The notes: generated by a model from the letters alone, not told the origin. DNA of 64,000 nt from Methanoculleus bourgensis MS2 (GCF_000304355.2 NC_018227.2:744001-808000); one strand, 5' to 3'; shown: positions 10,691 to 18,917, numbered from the stretch's first letter. Made by a program: numbers and translations.

Positions 10691-11247
10691 CCGAGGGGAT
10701 CAACGAGGTGATCGCGACCACCGACTGCAACGCCGCCCCCATGGGGATCATCAACCGCAGCGGTTCCCTGCACATGGTCCTCTTCCGGGGGAGTCATACC
10801 GCCCGGAACATCGCCCGGGACCGCTGGGTGGTGGCGAACTTCGTCTTCGACCCGGTGCTCTACGTCAGGACCGCGTTTGACGACCTGCCCCGGGAAGCGT
10901 TTGTCAGGGAGGAGGTCGACGGGCTGGTCGTCTCCCGCCTCCGTGACGTGGAGGCCTGGACCGCGTTTGCCGCCGACGTGGAACGGTCAAGCGACGAGGC
11001 GATCATCGTCCGGCTCATCCCCGTAAAAGAGGAGGTGCTCGGGCTTCGGCTGCACCCGGTGAACCGCGGTTTTTACAGCATCGTGGACGCGACGGTTCAT
11101 GCCACCCGCTATGTCAGGAACCGCGACCCCTGGCTTGGGCAATTGATCGAGCACCACGCCGGCCTCGCCCGGAAGTGCGGCGGCCCCCGGGAGTGGGAGG
11201 CGCTCGACCTCCTCGAGCAGTATATGAGCGCCCGGGCTGCAGAATAA
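10672..11247 (+). CDS. DUF447 family protein (flavin-reductase-like fold)
   Basis: 191 residues from a GTG at 10672 (an in-frame GTG at 10678 is an alternative). The sequence is typical of the archaeal DUF447 family, whose split-barrel resembles FMN-binding flavoproteins: EVIATTDCNAAPMGI near the start, then FRGSHTARNI and RWVVANFVFDP. It is the third gene of the overlapping marker 9 / CitG-like / DUF447 unit. The role is unproven; an FMN-dependent step downstream of the ribosyl transfer is conceivable. The gap after it (11248-11372) holds the next promoter. Confidence 0.82.
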   Translation: MAVGLLAEGINEVIATTDCNAAPMGIINRSGSLHMVLFRGSHTARNIARDRWVVANFVFDPVLYVRTAFDDLPREAFVREEVDGLVVSRLRDVEAWTAFAADVERSSDEAIIVRLIPVKEEVLGLRLHPVNRGFYSIVDATVHATRYVRNRDPWLGQLIEHHAGLARKCGGPREWEALDLLEQYMSARAAE

Positions 11248-11321
11248 GATATCTGTGCGGATTCCGGCAGAAAAGGATGTATCTTCTCGACATTCATCTA
11301 TAATTTTCCTATTATACCAAT

Positions 11322-11332
11322 CAATATATACA
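11322..11332 (+). promoter_or_regulatory. TATA-box and Shine-Dalgarno for first fasciclin gene
   Basis: CAATATATACA lies about 45 bases before the ATG at 11373, and a strong GGGAGGT at 11359-11365 sits 7 bases before it. The array therefore starts with its own promoter and a short leader. Confidence 0.6.
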
Positions 11333-11372
11333 ATAACATGCCACGAGGGGCTCCCATAGGGAGGTACCTGGT

Positions 11373-11819
11373 ATGGCGAAGATCTTTGATGCATTAAAGA
11401 ACGACGGCAGGTTTGGCCGACTCATCGATATCATTCAGACCCTCGGTGAGGAGAAGACGTTGCAGGCCGAAGGGCCGATGACGTTCTTTGCCCCGGTCGA
11501 CTCGGCATGGGATGCGATCCCCGAACCGAACCGGGCGATGATCTTGAACGACAAGCAGATGCTCTCGCACCTCATCGACTTCTTCACGATCGACAGGCAC
11601 CGCTGCACGCTTGACGCGCTGCTCGCGCGGAATGTCGTCAAGACCGTCGAGGGGAACCTCATCGCGGTCAGGCAGACCGAGCGGGGCACACAGGTGGATG
11701 AGGCCGTCGTGATCGAGGGGAACATGGAGGCAGACAACGGCATCATCCACGTCCTGGACAGTGTCCCCTTCGCGACGCTCTCACAGGCCTTTGAGGCCTA
11801 CATGGCGGCCGGTGAGTAG
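11373..11819 (+). CDS. Single-domain fasciclin (FAS1) protein 1
   Basis: 148 residues forming one FAS1 domain with no signal peptide or membrane anchor. The H1-like motif is TFFAPVDSAWD and the H2-like region SHLIDFFTIDRH. The N-terminus MAKIFDALKNDGRF matches the start of the three following paralogues. FAS1 domains usually mediate adhesion or protein-protein contact outside the cell, so a cytoplasmic form is unusual. It is the most divergent of the four. It has a strong Shine-Dalgarno sequence and its own TATA element. Confidence 0.88.
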   Translation: MAKIFDALKNDGRFGRLIDIIQTLGEEKTLQAEGPMTFFAPVDSAWDAIPEPNRAMILNDKQMLSHLIDFFTIDRHRCTLDALLARNVVKTVEGNLIAVRQTERGTQVDEAVVIEGNMEADNGIIHVLDSVPFATLSQAFEAYMAAGE

Positions 11820-11875
11820 CCGGCCCGGGAACCCTTTCTTCAGCGTTCCACTGAATTGGGGGTGAGCAAACCCGG

Positions 11876-12192
11876 CACTGCTGGACCAAGTCACCTTAAT
11901 CTGGGGGTGCGTGGGAGTGATCGCCGGTCTCTCGCGGGAGGCATTATCCCCTCCCGGTACTGATACCTCACGCGAAGGCGCGAAGGACGCGAAGGGTTCC
12001 GGTTAGGAGGAGCGACACGGACTTCGCGTCTTCGCGCGAGAGACTGTAGCACCTCTCTACCGAAACCTCGCGCGGAAAGCCACGCGGGGGAGCGCGAAGG
12101 AGGAGCAGCAATCACGCGGGCGTCAGGGCAACGCGGCCTTCCGCGTGAGGCGGTATTGCATGGACACTATGAGATGAAATGCTCAACCATCA
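11876..12192. repeat. MITE-like repeat, family A, copy 2 (inverted)
   Basis: About 315 bases between fasciclin genes 1 and 2. The interior is nearly the reverse complement of copy 3 at 41.88-42.19 kb; shared blocks include GGTTCCGGTTAGGAGGAG and TCTCTACCGAAACCTCGCG. Ends: left TGCTGGACCAAGTCACCTTA, right (reverse complement) ATGGTTGAGCATTTCATCTC. It carries no conserved frame. It sits upstream of the TATA box of fasciclin 2, so it could also influence that promoter or the preceding transcript end. Confidence 0.75.
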
Positions 12193-12252
12193 TTCGGTCA
12201 ATACCGCTCCGCCCCCGGGAGCCACACATCAGTTCAGACCCCATAACCGCAA

Positions 12253-12262
12253 TTTTATATAT
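12253..12262 (+). promoter_or_regulatory. TATA-box of fasciclin gene 2
   Basis: TTTTATATAT lies about 45-50 bases before the ATG at 12305, followed by GGAGG at 12293-12297 as ribosome-binding site. It shows gene 2 can be transcribed independently of gene 1. Confidence 0.6.
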
Positions 12263-12304
12263 CATGCGAAATGATCTCGCCGGTGCTCATCTGGAGGATA
12301 ACCT

Positions 12305-12739
12305 ATGAAGAATATATTTGAGACAGCCCGGGAGGACGACCGGTTGAGCACCTCTGTCAGGATGGCAGATGCAGGAGGCGTGACAGAGTTCCTCCAGAAA
12401 AGAGGGCCTTATACGGTCTTTATCCCGACGGATGAAGCGTATACGAGGATCCCGGAGGAGAAGCTTGAGGCTATCGTGAGCGACCGGGAGAGACTTGCGG
12501 GCATGGTCATGTACCATGTGGTCCAGGGCAAACTCACCACACACGAACTGGCGCAGATGGAGGCGATCAGGACCCTGCAGGGGGACCACCTGGATATTGC
12601 AGCGTCACCTGAAGGGATGCGGTTGAACGATGCGGTCATCATCCAGCCGGACATTGAGTGCACAAACGGCATGTATCACGTCATCGATCGCGTGCTCATA
12701 CCCCGGGCGGTCGAGGCACGGGTGGAGAGGTCGTTCTGA
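12305..12739 (+). CDS. Single-domain fasciclin (FAS1) protein 2
   Basis: 144 residues, one FAS1 domain, no export signal. The N-terminus MKNIFETAREDDRLS, H1 motif VFIPTDEAYTR and H2 region MYHVVQGKL are clear; the C-terminal part has the usual INGVHVID equivalent as NGMYHVIDRVL. It is closer to proteins 3 and 4 than to 1. The array suggests recent tandem duplication. Function is unknown; a cytosolic binding protein is the simplest inference. Confidence 0.88.
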   Translation: MKNIFETAREDDRLSTSVRMADAGGVTEFLQKRGPYTVFIPTDEAYTRIPEEKLEAIVSDRERLAGMVMYHVVQGKLTTHELAQMEAIRTLQGDHLDIAASPEGMRLNDAVIIQPDIECTNGMYHVIDRVLIPRAVEARVERSF

Positions 12740-12800
12740 TCCTGGGGGGCCGGGACGCCGTATCGGGTTTTCTCTCGGTTACGGGGAGACGGGTTCAATC

Positions 12801-13226
12801 ATGAAGAGTATCTTTGCAACACTGCGGGAATCGGGATCGTTCACCACGTTCCTGGATCTTATACGGGCAGCGGGCATGGAGGAGCGGTTGAGGACCGAAG
12901 GGCCCTACACGCTCTTCGTCCCGGACGACGACGCCTTCCGGGCGGTACCGCGGTCGGAACTCGACTCGATCCTTGATGATATCGACCGGCTCACCGATAT
13001 CCTGAACTACCATATCGTCCCGGGGGTGCACTCCGCAATAGACCTGCTTGGGATACGGACCCTGCGGTCGCTCCAGGGGGAAGACCTGACCGTGGATATT
13101 GCGCCGGAGGGTGTGCTGGTCAACAACGTGCCGGTAATAGAGACCGATGCCTGGTGCACCAACGGGATCTGCCACGCGGTCTATATGCTGCTCCTGCCTC
13201 CCGGGGTCAGGGCGGCTGCTGTGTAG
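12801..13226 (+). CDS. Single-domain fasciclin (FAS1) protein 3
   Basis: 141 residues from the ATG at 12801. The frame is open back to 12630, but that part overlaps gene 2 and lacks FAS1 character. The motifs are MKSIFATLRESGSF, LFVPDDDAFRA, NYHIVPGVHS and NGICHAVYMLLLPP. No TATA element is evident in the 61-base gap after gene 2, so the two may share a transcript. No signal peptide. Confidence 0.87.
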   Translation: MKSIFATLRESGSFTTFLDLIRAAGMEERLRTEGPYTLFVPDDDAFRAVPRSELDSILDDIDRLTDILNYHIVPGVHSAIDLLGIRTLRSLQGEDLTVDIAPEGVLVNNVPVIETDAWCTNGICHAVYMLLLPPGVRAAAV

Positions 13227-13236
13227 GGTTCAGGGG

Positions 13237-13248
13237 AATATATAAATA
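13237..13248 (+). promoter_or_regulatory. TATA-box of fasciclin gene 4
   Basis: GAATATATAAAT, about 40 bases before the ATG at 13283, with GGGGAGAGAGG just before the start as ribosome-binding site. Confidence 0.6.
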
Positions 13249-13282
13249 ATCCGGCGCATGAGTGGTGCGCGGGGAGAGAGGT

Positions 13283-13708
13283 ATGAAGAACATCATTGAA
13301 ACCCTCCAGGACTCAGGGAGTTTCACTGCGTTTCTTGACCTGATCCGGATAGCAGGCATGGAGCCGATGCTCCGCGAGCGAGGGCCGTTCACGGTCTTTG
13401 TCCCGACGGATGAGGCTTTTTCCCGGGTTCCAAAGGAGCGGATGGACGAGATCCGGGGGGACCCGGATAAGGCTGTTCTCATTATGAGTTACCACGTCGT
13501 GCCGGGGAGCCTGACTTCTGAGGAACTCCGGAGCATGACGACCATCAGGTCGAACCTCGGGACCGATCTCGTCATCCGGTCATCCGATAAGGGCATCACC
13601 GTCAACGGTGTTGCAATCGTCGAGGCCGACGCCTTCTGCACCAACGGGGTCTGCCACGCCATCGGTGCGGCGCTTGTTCCTCCGTCAATCGACGTCGTTG
13701 TGCCCTGA
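13283..13708 (+). CDS. Single-domain fasciclin (FAS1) protein 4
   Basis: 141 residues from the ATG at 13283, chosen for its Shine-Dalgarno sequence and because the homologous MKNIIETLQDSGSF starts there. One FAS1 domain: VFVPTDEAFSRVP, SYHVVPGSL, NGVCHAIGAALVPP. It is highly similar to protein 3. The 3' end overlaps the convergent uvsE gene by 24 bases. No signal peptide, so it is predicted cytoplasmic. Confidence 0.88.
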   Translation: MKNIIETLQDSGSFTAFLDLIRIAGMEPMLRERGPFTVFVPTDEAFSRVPKERMDEIRGDPDKAVLIMSYHVVPGSLTSEELRSMTTIRSNLGTDLVIRSSDKGITVNGVAIVEADAFCTNGVCHAIGAALVPPSIDVVVP

Positions 13709-14611
13709 CTGGGCGGGCCGGAACCATCGCCCATCCCGGCAGGCGCTCCCGACGGCCCGGAGAGCGCTCTTCTCTTTATCCTTGATCTCGAGCATGATGT
13801 CCATATCCGCCGGTGCGGTTTCGGCGAGGAACTCTTCAAAGAGCGCAGGATCCAGGCTCTCTGCATGCCGCCCCTTCCGCCCGCCGGGCATCTGGGTGCT
13901 GTAATCGGTCATCAGGATGCCGTCTTTTGGCCGCCAGGTCGCGGTGCAGAGGTCAACCGCCTCCGCCACCGCTTCACCTGAAGGATTAACCTGGTGGTGG
14001 AACACATCGAAGAGCACCGGAACGCCGGTCTCCTCGTGGATGCGGAGACAGTCGGCCAGGGTGTAGCGCGAGTCGTCGTTCTCGATGACCAGCCGGCGGA
14101 CGACATTCTCGTCGAGGTGGGCGTATTTGCTTGCGAACCGATTCATACTCGCCTCCCGGTCTCCGTACACGCCGCCGACGTGGACCTGGATCTTTGCGGT
14201 CCCATCGAGGTGCATGGCATCGAGGACCGTGGCATGATAGCGGAGTTCCGCGACGCTCCGCTCGACGATACCCGGGTCTTTCGCGTTGATGATGACGAAC
14301 TGGTCCGGGTGCATGGAGATCCGCATCCCGTGCTCTCTGATGAACCTGCCGATCTCCTGGAATGTCTCAGCGAAGGTCTCCTGCCAGGGGACGGTGCAGA
14401 CCGGGTGCGATGCGAACGGGACGAGGTCTGAGGTGATCCGGAAGAAGAGTATGGAACCCTTGAGGTTCTCGCGGAGGATCGCGTGGAGGCAGCGGAGGTT
14501 CCCCCGGACGGTCTCCTCCAGCCGCTCGTCGGAGTAGGAGGCGAGCCTGAACGTGCGGCCTGAGGTGCAGCCGATGCTCCGGTTGATGCACGGGTAGCCG
14601 ATCTTCATCAC
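13685..14611 (-). CDS. uvsE: UV damage endonuclease (UvsE/UVDE)
   Basis: 308 residues, the full length of the family. The enzyme is a TIM-barrel metalloendonuclease that nicks DNA 5' of UV photoproducts and other distortions. Visible motifs are KIGYPCINRSIGC at the start, RISMHPDQFVI, the metal-binding segments KIQVHVGGVYGD and RLVIENDD, and LFDVFHHQVNP and MLEIKDKEKSA near the end. The start ATG ATG is close to the end of the MutY-like gene (gap about 48 bases), so the two may be co-transcribed. It is a repair route independent of photolyase or UvrABC. Confidence 0.93.
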   Translation of the reverse strand: MMKIGYPCINRSIGCTSGRTFRLASYSDERLEETVRGNLRCLHAILRENLKGSILFFRITSDLVPFASHPVCTVPWQETFAETFQEIGRFIREHGMRISMHPDQFVIINAKDPGIVERSVAELRYHATVLDAMHLDGTAKIQVHVGGVYGDREASMNRFASKYAHLDENVVRRLVIENDDSRYTLADCLRIHEETGVPVLFDVFHHQVNPSGEAVAEAVDLCTATWRPKDGILMTDYSTQMPGGRKGRHAESLDPALFEEFLAETAPADMDIMLEIKDKEKSALRAVGSACRDGRWFRPAQSGHNDVD

Positions 14612-14659
14612 TTGTTAGAGTGGCTGCGGTCGGGCATCAACCTGCCTGATCTACCCGCT

Positions 14660-15544
14660 TCACCGGCAGGAGTACGTCCCCTCGCTCTCCGCGATGAACC
14701 CCTCCTTCTCCAGGTCCCCGAGGATCCGCTTCACCCGTTCGGCATCTTCGGAAACCCGGGCCGCCACCTCTTCTTCGGTAACGGTCCCTTCCTCGAGAAC
14801 CAGCGCGAGGATCTTCCCCCGGACCTGCCGATCTGAGCCCTCAAACCGGCTCTGCCTGGTATAGGAAGCGCTCCGCCGGTTCGGGTTTACCGTCCGCTTC
14901 TTCAACACCGTGCCGTAATCCATCAACGCGCTGTACCACTCCCGCGGGTTCTCCAGGTAGAGCGTCTGCTCGACGAGCGGGAGTATCTCGTCGTCCCGGA
15001 CGCCTTTTTGGTCCTGGAAGAAGAAGTGGATGAAGGTCCGCCTGATGTTCGTCTCGATATAGACGACCGGCATGTTGAACGCGTAGGCGCAGATGGCCGC
15101 CGCGGTCGCCTGCCCTATGCCGGGGAAGGTTGCGAGTGTCTCGACGTCGGCCGGGAGGTTGCCGCCGTATTCATCTACCACCAGCCGGGCGGTCTTCTGA
15201 AGCGAGATTGCCCGGCGGTTGTAACCCATGCCCTGCCAGGCAAGCAGCACCTCGCTCTGTGGTGCACGGGCAAGGCTCTCGAAGTCAGGGAACCGCTCAA
15301 GAAACTCATGGTACCGCACGACGACCCGCTCGACCTGGGTCTGTTGGAGCATGATCTCGGAGACGAGGATATGGTAGGGGTCGGTGGTCCGCCGCCAGGG
15401 GAGGTCGCGGCCGTAGGCCCGGTAGTGGGAGAGGATAAGGTCCTGGAAGAGGCGGGCGGCCTTTGGGGTGTTCCCCTGCTCCCGGATCTCTTCGAGGAGC
15501 TGACGTTCACGCTCGTTCTGGCGGGGATCGAGGGTGCCAATCAC
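14660..15544 (-). CDS. MutY-like HhH-GPD DNA glycosylase without Fe-S cluster, with winged-helix tail
   Basis: 294 residues from a GTG at 15544. An ATG at 15706 would add 54 residues of poor quality, and a TATA-like CTATTTCA on the minus strand near 15570 fits a leaderless start at 15544. Motifs are LPWRRTTDPYHILVSEIMLQ near the start and the helix-hairpin-helix FPGIGQATAAAICAYAF. The catalytic Asp seen in MutY and Nth aligns with Glu in YIETNIRR. The four C-terminal Cys of the Fe-S loop are absent; instead NPNRRSASYT and a winged-helix-like tail (residues about 230-294) follow. Likely substrates are A:G, 8-oxoG or other mispairs. Confidence 0.8.
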   Translation of the reverse strand: MIGTLDPRQNERERQLLEEIREQGNTPKAARLFQDLILSHYRAYGRDLPWRRTTDPYHILVSEIMLQQTQVERVVVRYHEFLERFPDFESLARAPQSEVLLAWQGMGYNRRAISLQKTARLVVDEYGGNLPADVETLATFPGIGQATAAAICAYAFNMPVVYIETNIRRTFIHFFFQDQKGVRDDEILPLVEQTLYLENPREWYSALMDYGTVLKKRTVNPNRRSASYTRQSRFEGSDRQVRGKILALVLEEGTVTEEEVAARVSEDAERVKRILGDLEKEGFIAESEGTYSCR

Positions 15545-15723
15545 ACCGATTATTCGGTCTGACGGGTGAAATAGGTTGGGCCGGGCCCCGGCCACCGAGG
15601 GGTCCACATGCCCGCAACCCCGCGATAACCGGCAGTGACGCGCCCGTACCCGGGCGGGAACGGGGGCGGTCAGCCCGGCCCCAACATTTTTGTGCCATCC
15701 CACCATGGCGTAGCCTGATCGCC

Positions 15724-16620
15724 ATGCCCGGTGCAGACTACATCTACCCCAATGTCACTGAAGTCACCCGGAGGGGCGGGCTCCTTGAACGCTGGGGCCT
15801 CGCCGAACCGCTCGGGTGCACGTATGTCGAGATCCCTGCCGACTTCATCAAGAACAGGACCGAGGTGGAGCGGACCGGACAGGATATCGGCTCCATGCTT
15901 ACCCGGTCGTCCGTCGAGCAGCTCTACCGGCAGGATGCAGGCCTGCCCCACTCTCTTGGGTATCTCCTGCACACCGACCCGGGCATACCCCGGAGAGACC
16001 ATCACGGCCGGCAGGTGAAGGCGGAGTTGCGGTGGCGGGACCCCGAGTGGGTGATTGCTCTTGGGGATATGCTCCTTGAGATCGGGGATTTTCTTGGTGT
16101 CCCCCCGGATATCATCGAGATCCATCCCGGCGACCGGAAGAACACCCATGCCGATATCGCCACGGGAATGCATACCCTGATCACAGCCCACCAGAACGCC
16201 TTCGGGGTGGAACCCCTGGTGCTGCTCGAGAACCACAAAGATCAGAGTATATCTACAGGGAGCCAGATGCGGGCGTTCTGGGCGACGCTCACGGAACTCG
16301 AGCCCGGGATCGCCGACCTGGCCGGGATAGCGCTCGACCCCTGGCACCTCCACGCCGCCACGAGGGAGGATTTTGCGCGATCGCTCCGACAGATCCCGCC
16401 TGAAGCCCTGAAGGCCTTCCACATCCACACTGACCTCAGGCCGCCGTCGGTGACCGACAATGTGCCCTGGTCAGAGGTCTTTTCGGTGATCAGGGGTCTT
16501 CCCGGGAGACCATACATCAAGCCTGCGGTCTACCAGAAGAGCAGGGTTACTGAGGCAGTCGCCTTCTGCGAGAAGATGCTCGCCGCGCCACAGGTGGGAT
16601 ATGCAGGACCGCAGGCGTGA
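15724..16620 (+). CDS. AP-endonuclease/xylose-isomerase-like TIM-barrel protein
   Basis: 298 residues from the ATG at 15724; upstream frame is GC-rich and overlaps the divergent repair gene. Likely metal ligands of the AP2EC-type barrel are visible: Glu in VEIPADF, His in IIEIHPGD, Glu in VLLENHKDQ, Asp/His in ALDPWHLHA and His in FHIHTDLR. It could be an endonuclease IV-like nuclease, a sugar isomerase or a hydrolase. Divergent arrangement with the MutY-like gene and nearby uvsE tilts towards DNA repair, but that is inference. I do not recognise a named family. Confidence 0.7.
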   Translation: MPGADYIYPNVTEVTRRGGLLERWGLAEPLGCTYVEIPADFIKNRTEVERTGQDIGSMLTRSSVEQLYRQDAGLPHSLGYLLHTDPGIPRRDHHGRQVKAELRWRDPEWVIALGDMLLEIGDFLGVPPDIIEIHPGDRKNTHADIATGMHTLITAHQNAFGVEPLVLLENHKDQSISTGSQMRAFWATLTELEPGIADLAGIALDPWHLHAATREDFARSLRQIPPEALKAFHIHTDLRPPSVTDNVPWSEVFSVIRGLPGRPYIKPAVYQKSRVTEAVAFCEKMLAAPQVGYAGPQA

Positions 16621-16697
16621 GGGGCCGGTGGTGCCGGAGGATACCCCCGTCCGGATCGGGCCAACATTCATAATCCCGGGATGCCAGAGGGTGCCGC

Positions 16698-18149
16698 ATG
16701 AACCTGACGGCTGCCCCCGATCTTCCTGCCGGCCTCGAGTGGCTCAACACCGATCACCCGCTCTCCATCAGTGAACTGGCAGGCAGGATCGTGCTGCTCT
16801 GCTTTGGGACGTTCGCCTGTTCAAACTGCATGCGGATGGTGCCTGAACTCCGGCGCCTCGAGGAGGATCACCCGGAACTGGTGGTCATCGAGGTCCATAC
16901 ACCGGGGTTCGAGTCCCCCGCAGTCACCGGGAATCTCCAGGAGGCGATTCGCTGCGCCGGGATCGATTACCCGGTCGTCATCGACCATGACCATCTGCTC
17001 TGGCAGGCCTTCGGGATCCGGAACTGGCCGACGTTCGTCCTCATCGACCCGGAAGGGCACGTTCTCGGGAAGACGGCCGGGGAAGGGCTCTACGGGCGGC
17101 TCAACCCAAGGATCGACCGGATCGCAAGGGATTTCGAGCAGCGCGGCATGCTCGTGAAGAAACGGCTGCAGTTCGCGGCCGCTCCTGCGACGGTTCTGTA
17201 TCATCCCGACAAGATCACGGCGGACCATGCAGGGATGCGCCTGTTCATAAGCGATTCCGGTCACCACCGGATCATCGTCGCCAGCCGGGACGGAGCGATC
17301 CTCGGGGTCATCGGCACCGGGGCCCCGGGGAACGCCGACGGGTCCTCCTCAGAGGCTGCATTCTACCTGCCCGAGGGCCTCGCTTTTGATGAAGAGGCCG
17401 GGGTCCTTTACGTTGCAGATGCCGGGAACCATACCATACGGCAGGTCTCCTGGCCGGACCTGAGGGTTGAGACGGTTGCCGGGACCGGGCTTGAGGCGCC
17501 GTCACCCGGCGAAGGCGGACCCGGAACCGGCGTGGCGTTGAACGCACCGCGGGATCTCGCGCTGATGGGCGACTACCTCTACATCGCTATGGCCGGGGCA
17601 AACCAGGTCTGGCGGATGGACCTCGCTACCCATACTCTGGAGCCCTACGCCGGTTCCGGCCTGGAGGGACTGACGGATGGCCCGCTCCGTGAGGCCGCCT
17701 TTGCCGGCCCCTCCGGGATCGTCACCGACGGGGAGGCGCTCTACATTGCCGACAGCGGGGCTTCAGCGATCCGCCACATACAGCGGGGGGTGGTCGAGAC
17801 CCTCATCGGCCACTCCCTGGAAGACTTCGGCGACCTCGACACCATCGCAAGGATGGCGCGTATCCACCATCCGATGGGTATAGCCAGCCATCAGGGGTTG
17901 CTCTACATCGCTGATACCTACAACCACAAGATCAAGGAGCTTGACCCGGGCACCGGCTGGGTCCTCACCAGGGTCGGGAGCGGGGATCGCGGTTACCAGA
18001 ACGGGGTATCAGGGGATGCAAGACTGAGCGAACCGGGCGGTCTGGTCAACCTCGGGGGGCTCTGGTACATCGCCGATACCGGCAACCATGCTGTCAGGGT
18101 CTATGACCCGGTCAGCCACGTGGTCTCGACCCTGACACTTCGGAGGTAG
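16698..18149 (+). CDS. Thioredoxin-like/NHL-repeat beta-propeller protein (NHLRC2-like)
   Basis: 483 residues. Residues about 10-145 are a thioredoxin fold with a CSNC active-site pair in GTFACSNCMRMVPEL and the cis-Pro region NWPTFVLIDPEG. The rest is a six-bladed NHL propeller with repeats ending ADAGNHTIRQ, IADSGASAIRH, IADTYNHKIKE and IADTGNHAVRV. This domain order is that of NHLRC2-type proteins. There is no signal peptide, so it is predicted cytoplasmic. The Trx part may reduce or bind partners held by the propeller; substrate unknown. A TATA-like patch around 16666-16675 would give a nearly leaderless mRNA. Confidence 0.82.
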   Translation: MNLTAAPDLPAGLEWLNTDHPLSISELAGRIVLLCFGTFACSNCMRMVPELRRLEEDHPELVVIEVHTPGFESPAVTGNLQEAIRCAGIDYPVVIDHDHLLWQAFGIRNWPTFVLIDPEGHVLGKTAGEGLYGRLNPRIDRIARDFEQRGMLVKKRLQFAAAPATVLYHPDKITADHAGMRLFISDSGHHRIIVASRDGAILGVIGTGAPGNADGSSSEAAFYLPEGLAFDEEAGVLYVADAGNHTIRQVSWPDLRVETVAGTGLEAPSPGEGGPGTGVALNAPRDLALMGDYLYIAMAGANQVWRMDLATHTLEPYAGSGLEGLTDGPLREAAFAGPSGIVTDGEALYIADSGASAIRHIQRGVVETLIGHSLEDFGDLDTIARMARIHHPMGIASHQGLLYIADTYNHKIKELDPGTGWVLTRVGSGDRGYQNGVSGDARLSEPGGLVNLGGLWYIADTGNHAVRVYDPVSHVVSTLTLRR

Positions 18150-18184
18150 GAGAGGGGGCCGGAACCGGGGTCTCGGGGACCAAG

Positions 18185-18194
18185 GGTATATATA
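18185..18194 (+). promoter_or_regulatory. TATA-box of fasciclin lipoprotein gene
   Basis: GTATATATAG is followed about 60 bases later by the ATG at 18248. The leader contains GGAGG and a GC-rich inverted segment GGAGGTGCACTCCCTCC (18219-18235) that can form a hairpin next to the ribosome-binding site. Confidence 0.55.
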
Positions 18195-18247
18195 GGCCCG
18201 GGGAGGAAATCGGGAGCGGAGGTGCACTCCCTCCTGGGGGGGAAATT

Positions 18248-18850
18248 ATGCGGACGACCTGTACACTACTCATGGTTGCCCTGGTTCTCGGGGCAGCGGT
18301 TCTTGTTTGTGGCTGCACCAGCCTCCGGGAGGATAACGTTCAGAACCAGACGCCTGCCGGGACGCCGGGCGAGAATCTGACAATCGACGAGGTTTTAGCC
18401 AGGGACGGAAACTTCTCAACGTTCGTCCGGGCGCTTGACGCCTCCAGGCTTGAGGGGCTGCTCACCGGGTCTGGGCCCTACACGGTCTTTGCGCCCACCG
18501 ACGAGGCTTTCAGCCGGCTTCCACCGGGGACGCTGGACGAGCTCTTCGGGGACCCGAAGGGCAATCTGGCCGAGATCCTGCTCTACCACGTGGCTCCCGG
18601 TGAATACCCGGCATCTGAGGATGCCACTATCGCGACCGTCCAGGGCAGCCCAATCGCTCTCGACGCCACCGGTGAGAGCATGACGGTGAACGGTGCGAAG
18701 GTAGTCCGGACCGGTATCCCGGCGGCGAACGGCGTCATCCACGCCATCGATGCGGTCCTCCTCCCGCCTGAGATCACCCTGCCGGTGATCAATGCGACAG
18801 CCACTGATACGCCGACAGGGACCGGCAACACGACGAACACCACTGACTGA
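18248..18850 (+). CDS. Fasciclin-domain lipoprotein
   Basis: 200 residues. The N-terminus is a lipoprotein signal peptide: MRTTCTLL, a hydrophobic stretch, and lipobox-like VLVCGC with the acceptor Cys near residue 25. One FAS1 domain follows (residues about 45-178: VFAPTDEAFSRLP, LYHVAPGEY, NGVIHAIDAVLLPP), then a Thr/Asn-rich tail of about 20 residues that could be glycosylated. In contrast to the four proteins at 11.4-13.7 kb it is exported and membrane-anchored. A role in cell-surface adhesion is usual for the domain. Confidence 0.9.
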   Translation: MRTTCTLLMVALVLGAAVLVCGCTSLREDNVQNQTPAGTPGENLTIDEVLARDGNFSTFVRALDASRLEGLLTGSGPYTVFAPTDEAFSRLPPGTLDELFGDPKGNLAEILLYHVAPGEYPASEDATIATVQGSPIALDATGESMTVNGAKVVRTGIPAANGVIHAIDAVLLPPEITLPVINATATDTPTGTGNTTNTTD

Positions 18851-18884
18851 GGGGGCGGTCCCCGGCCGGCGCACCAGGCGTATA

Positions 18885-18896
18885 CTTTATTTATAC
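18885..18896 (+). promoter_or_regulatory. TATA-box of HTH-MNT/HEPN operon
   Basis: The AT-rich run at 18881-18910 contains CTTTATTTATAC, about 25-30 bases before the ATG at 18918. This predicts a leaderless transcript. The inverted half-sites GTATAC and TATAC around it could be an operator for the HTH protein. Confidence 0.5.
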
Positions 18897-18917
18897 AATA
18901 GTATACAATATGTACTC

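Noticed and set aside
11876-12192. CRISPR array or regulator-binding cluster from the many CGCGAAG words
   Set aside because: The words are not evenly spaced and there are no uniform spacers; the blocks belong to a longer dispersed repeat.
15545-15706. 54-residue N-terminal extension of the MutY-like protein
   Set aside because: Its composition is unlike protein of this family and the TATA-like element near 15570 favours the GTG at 15544.
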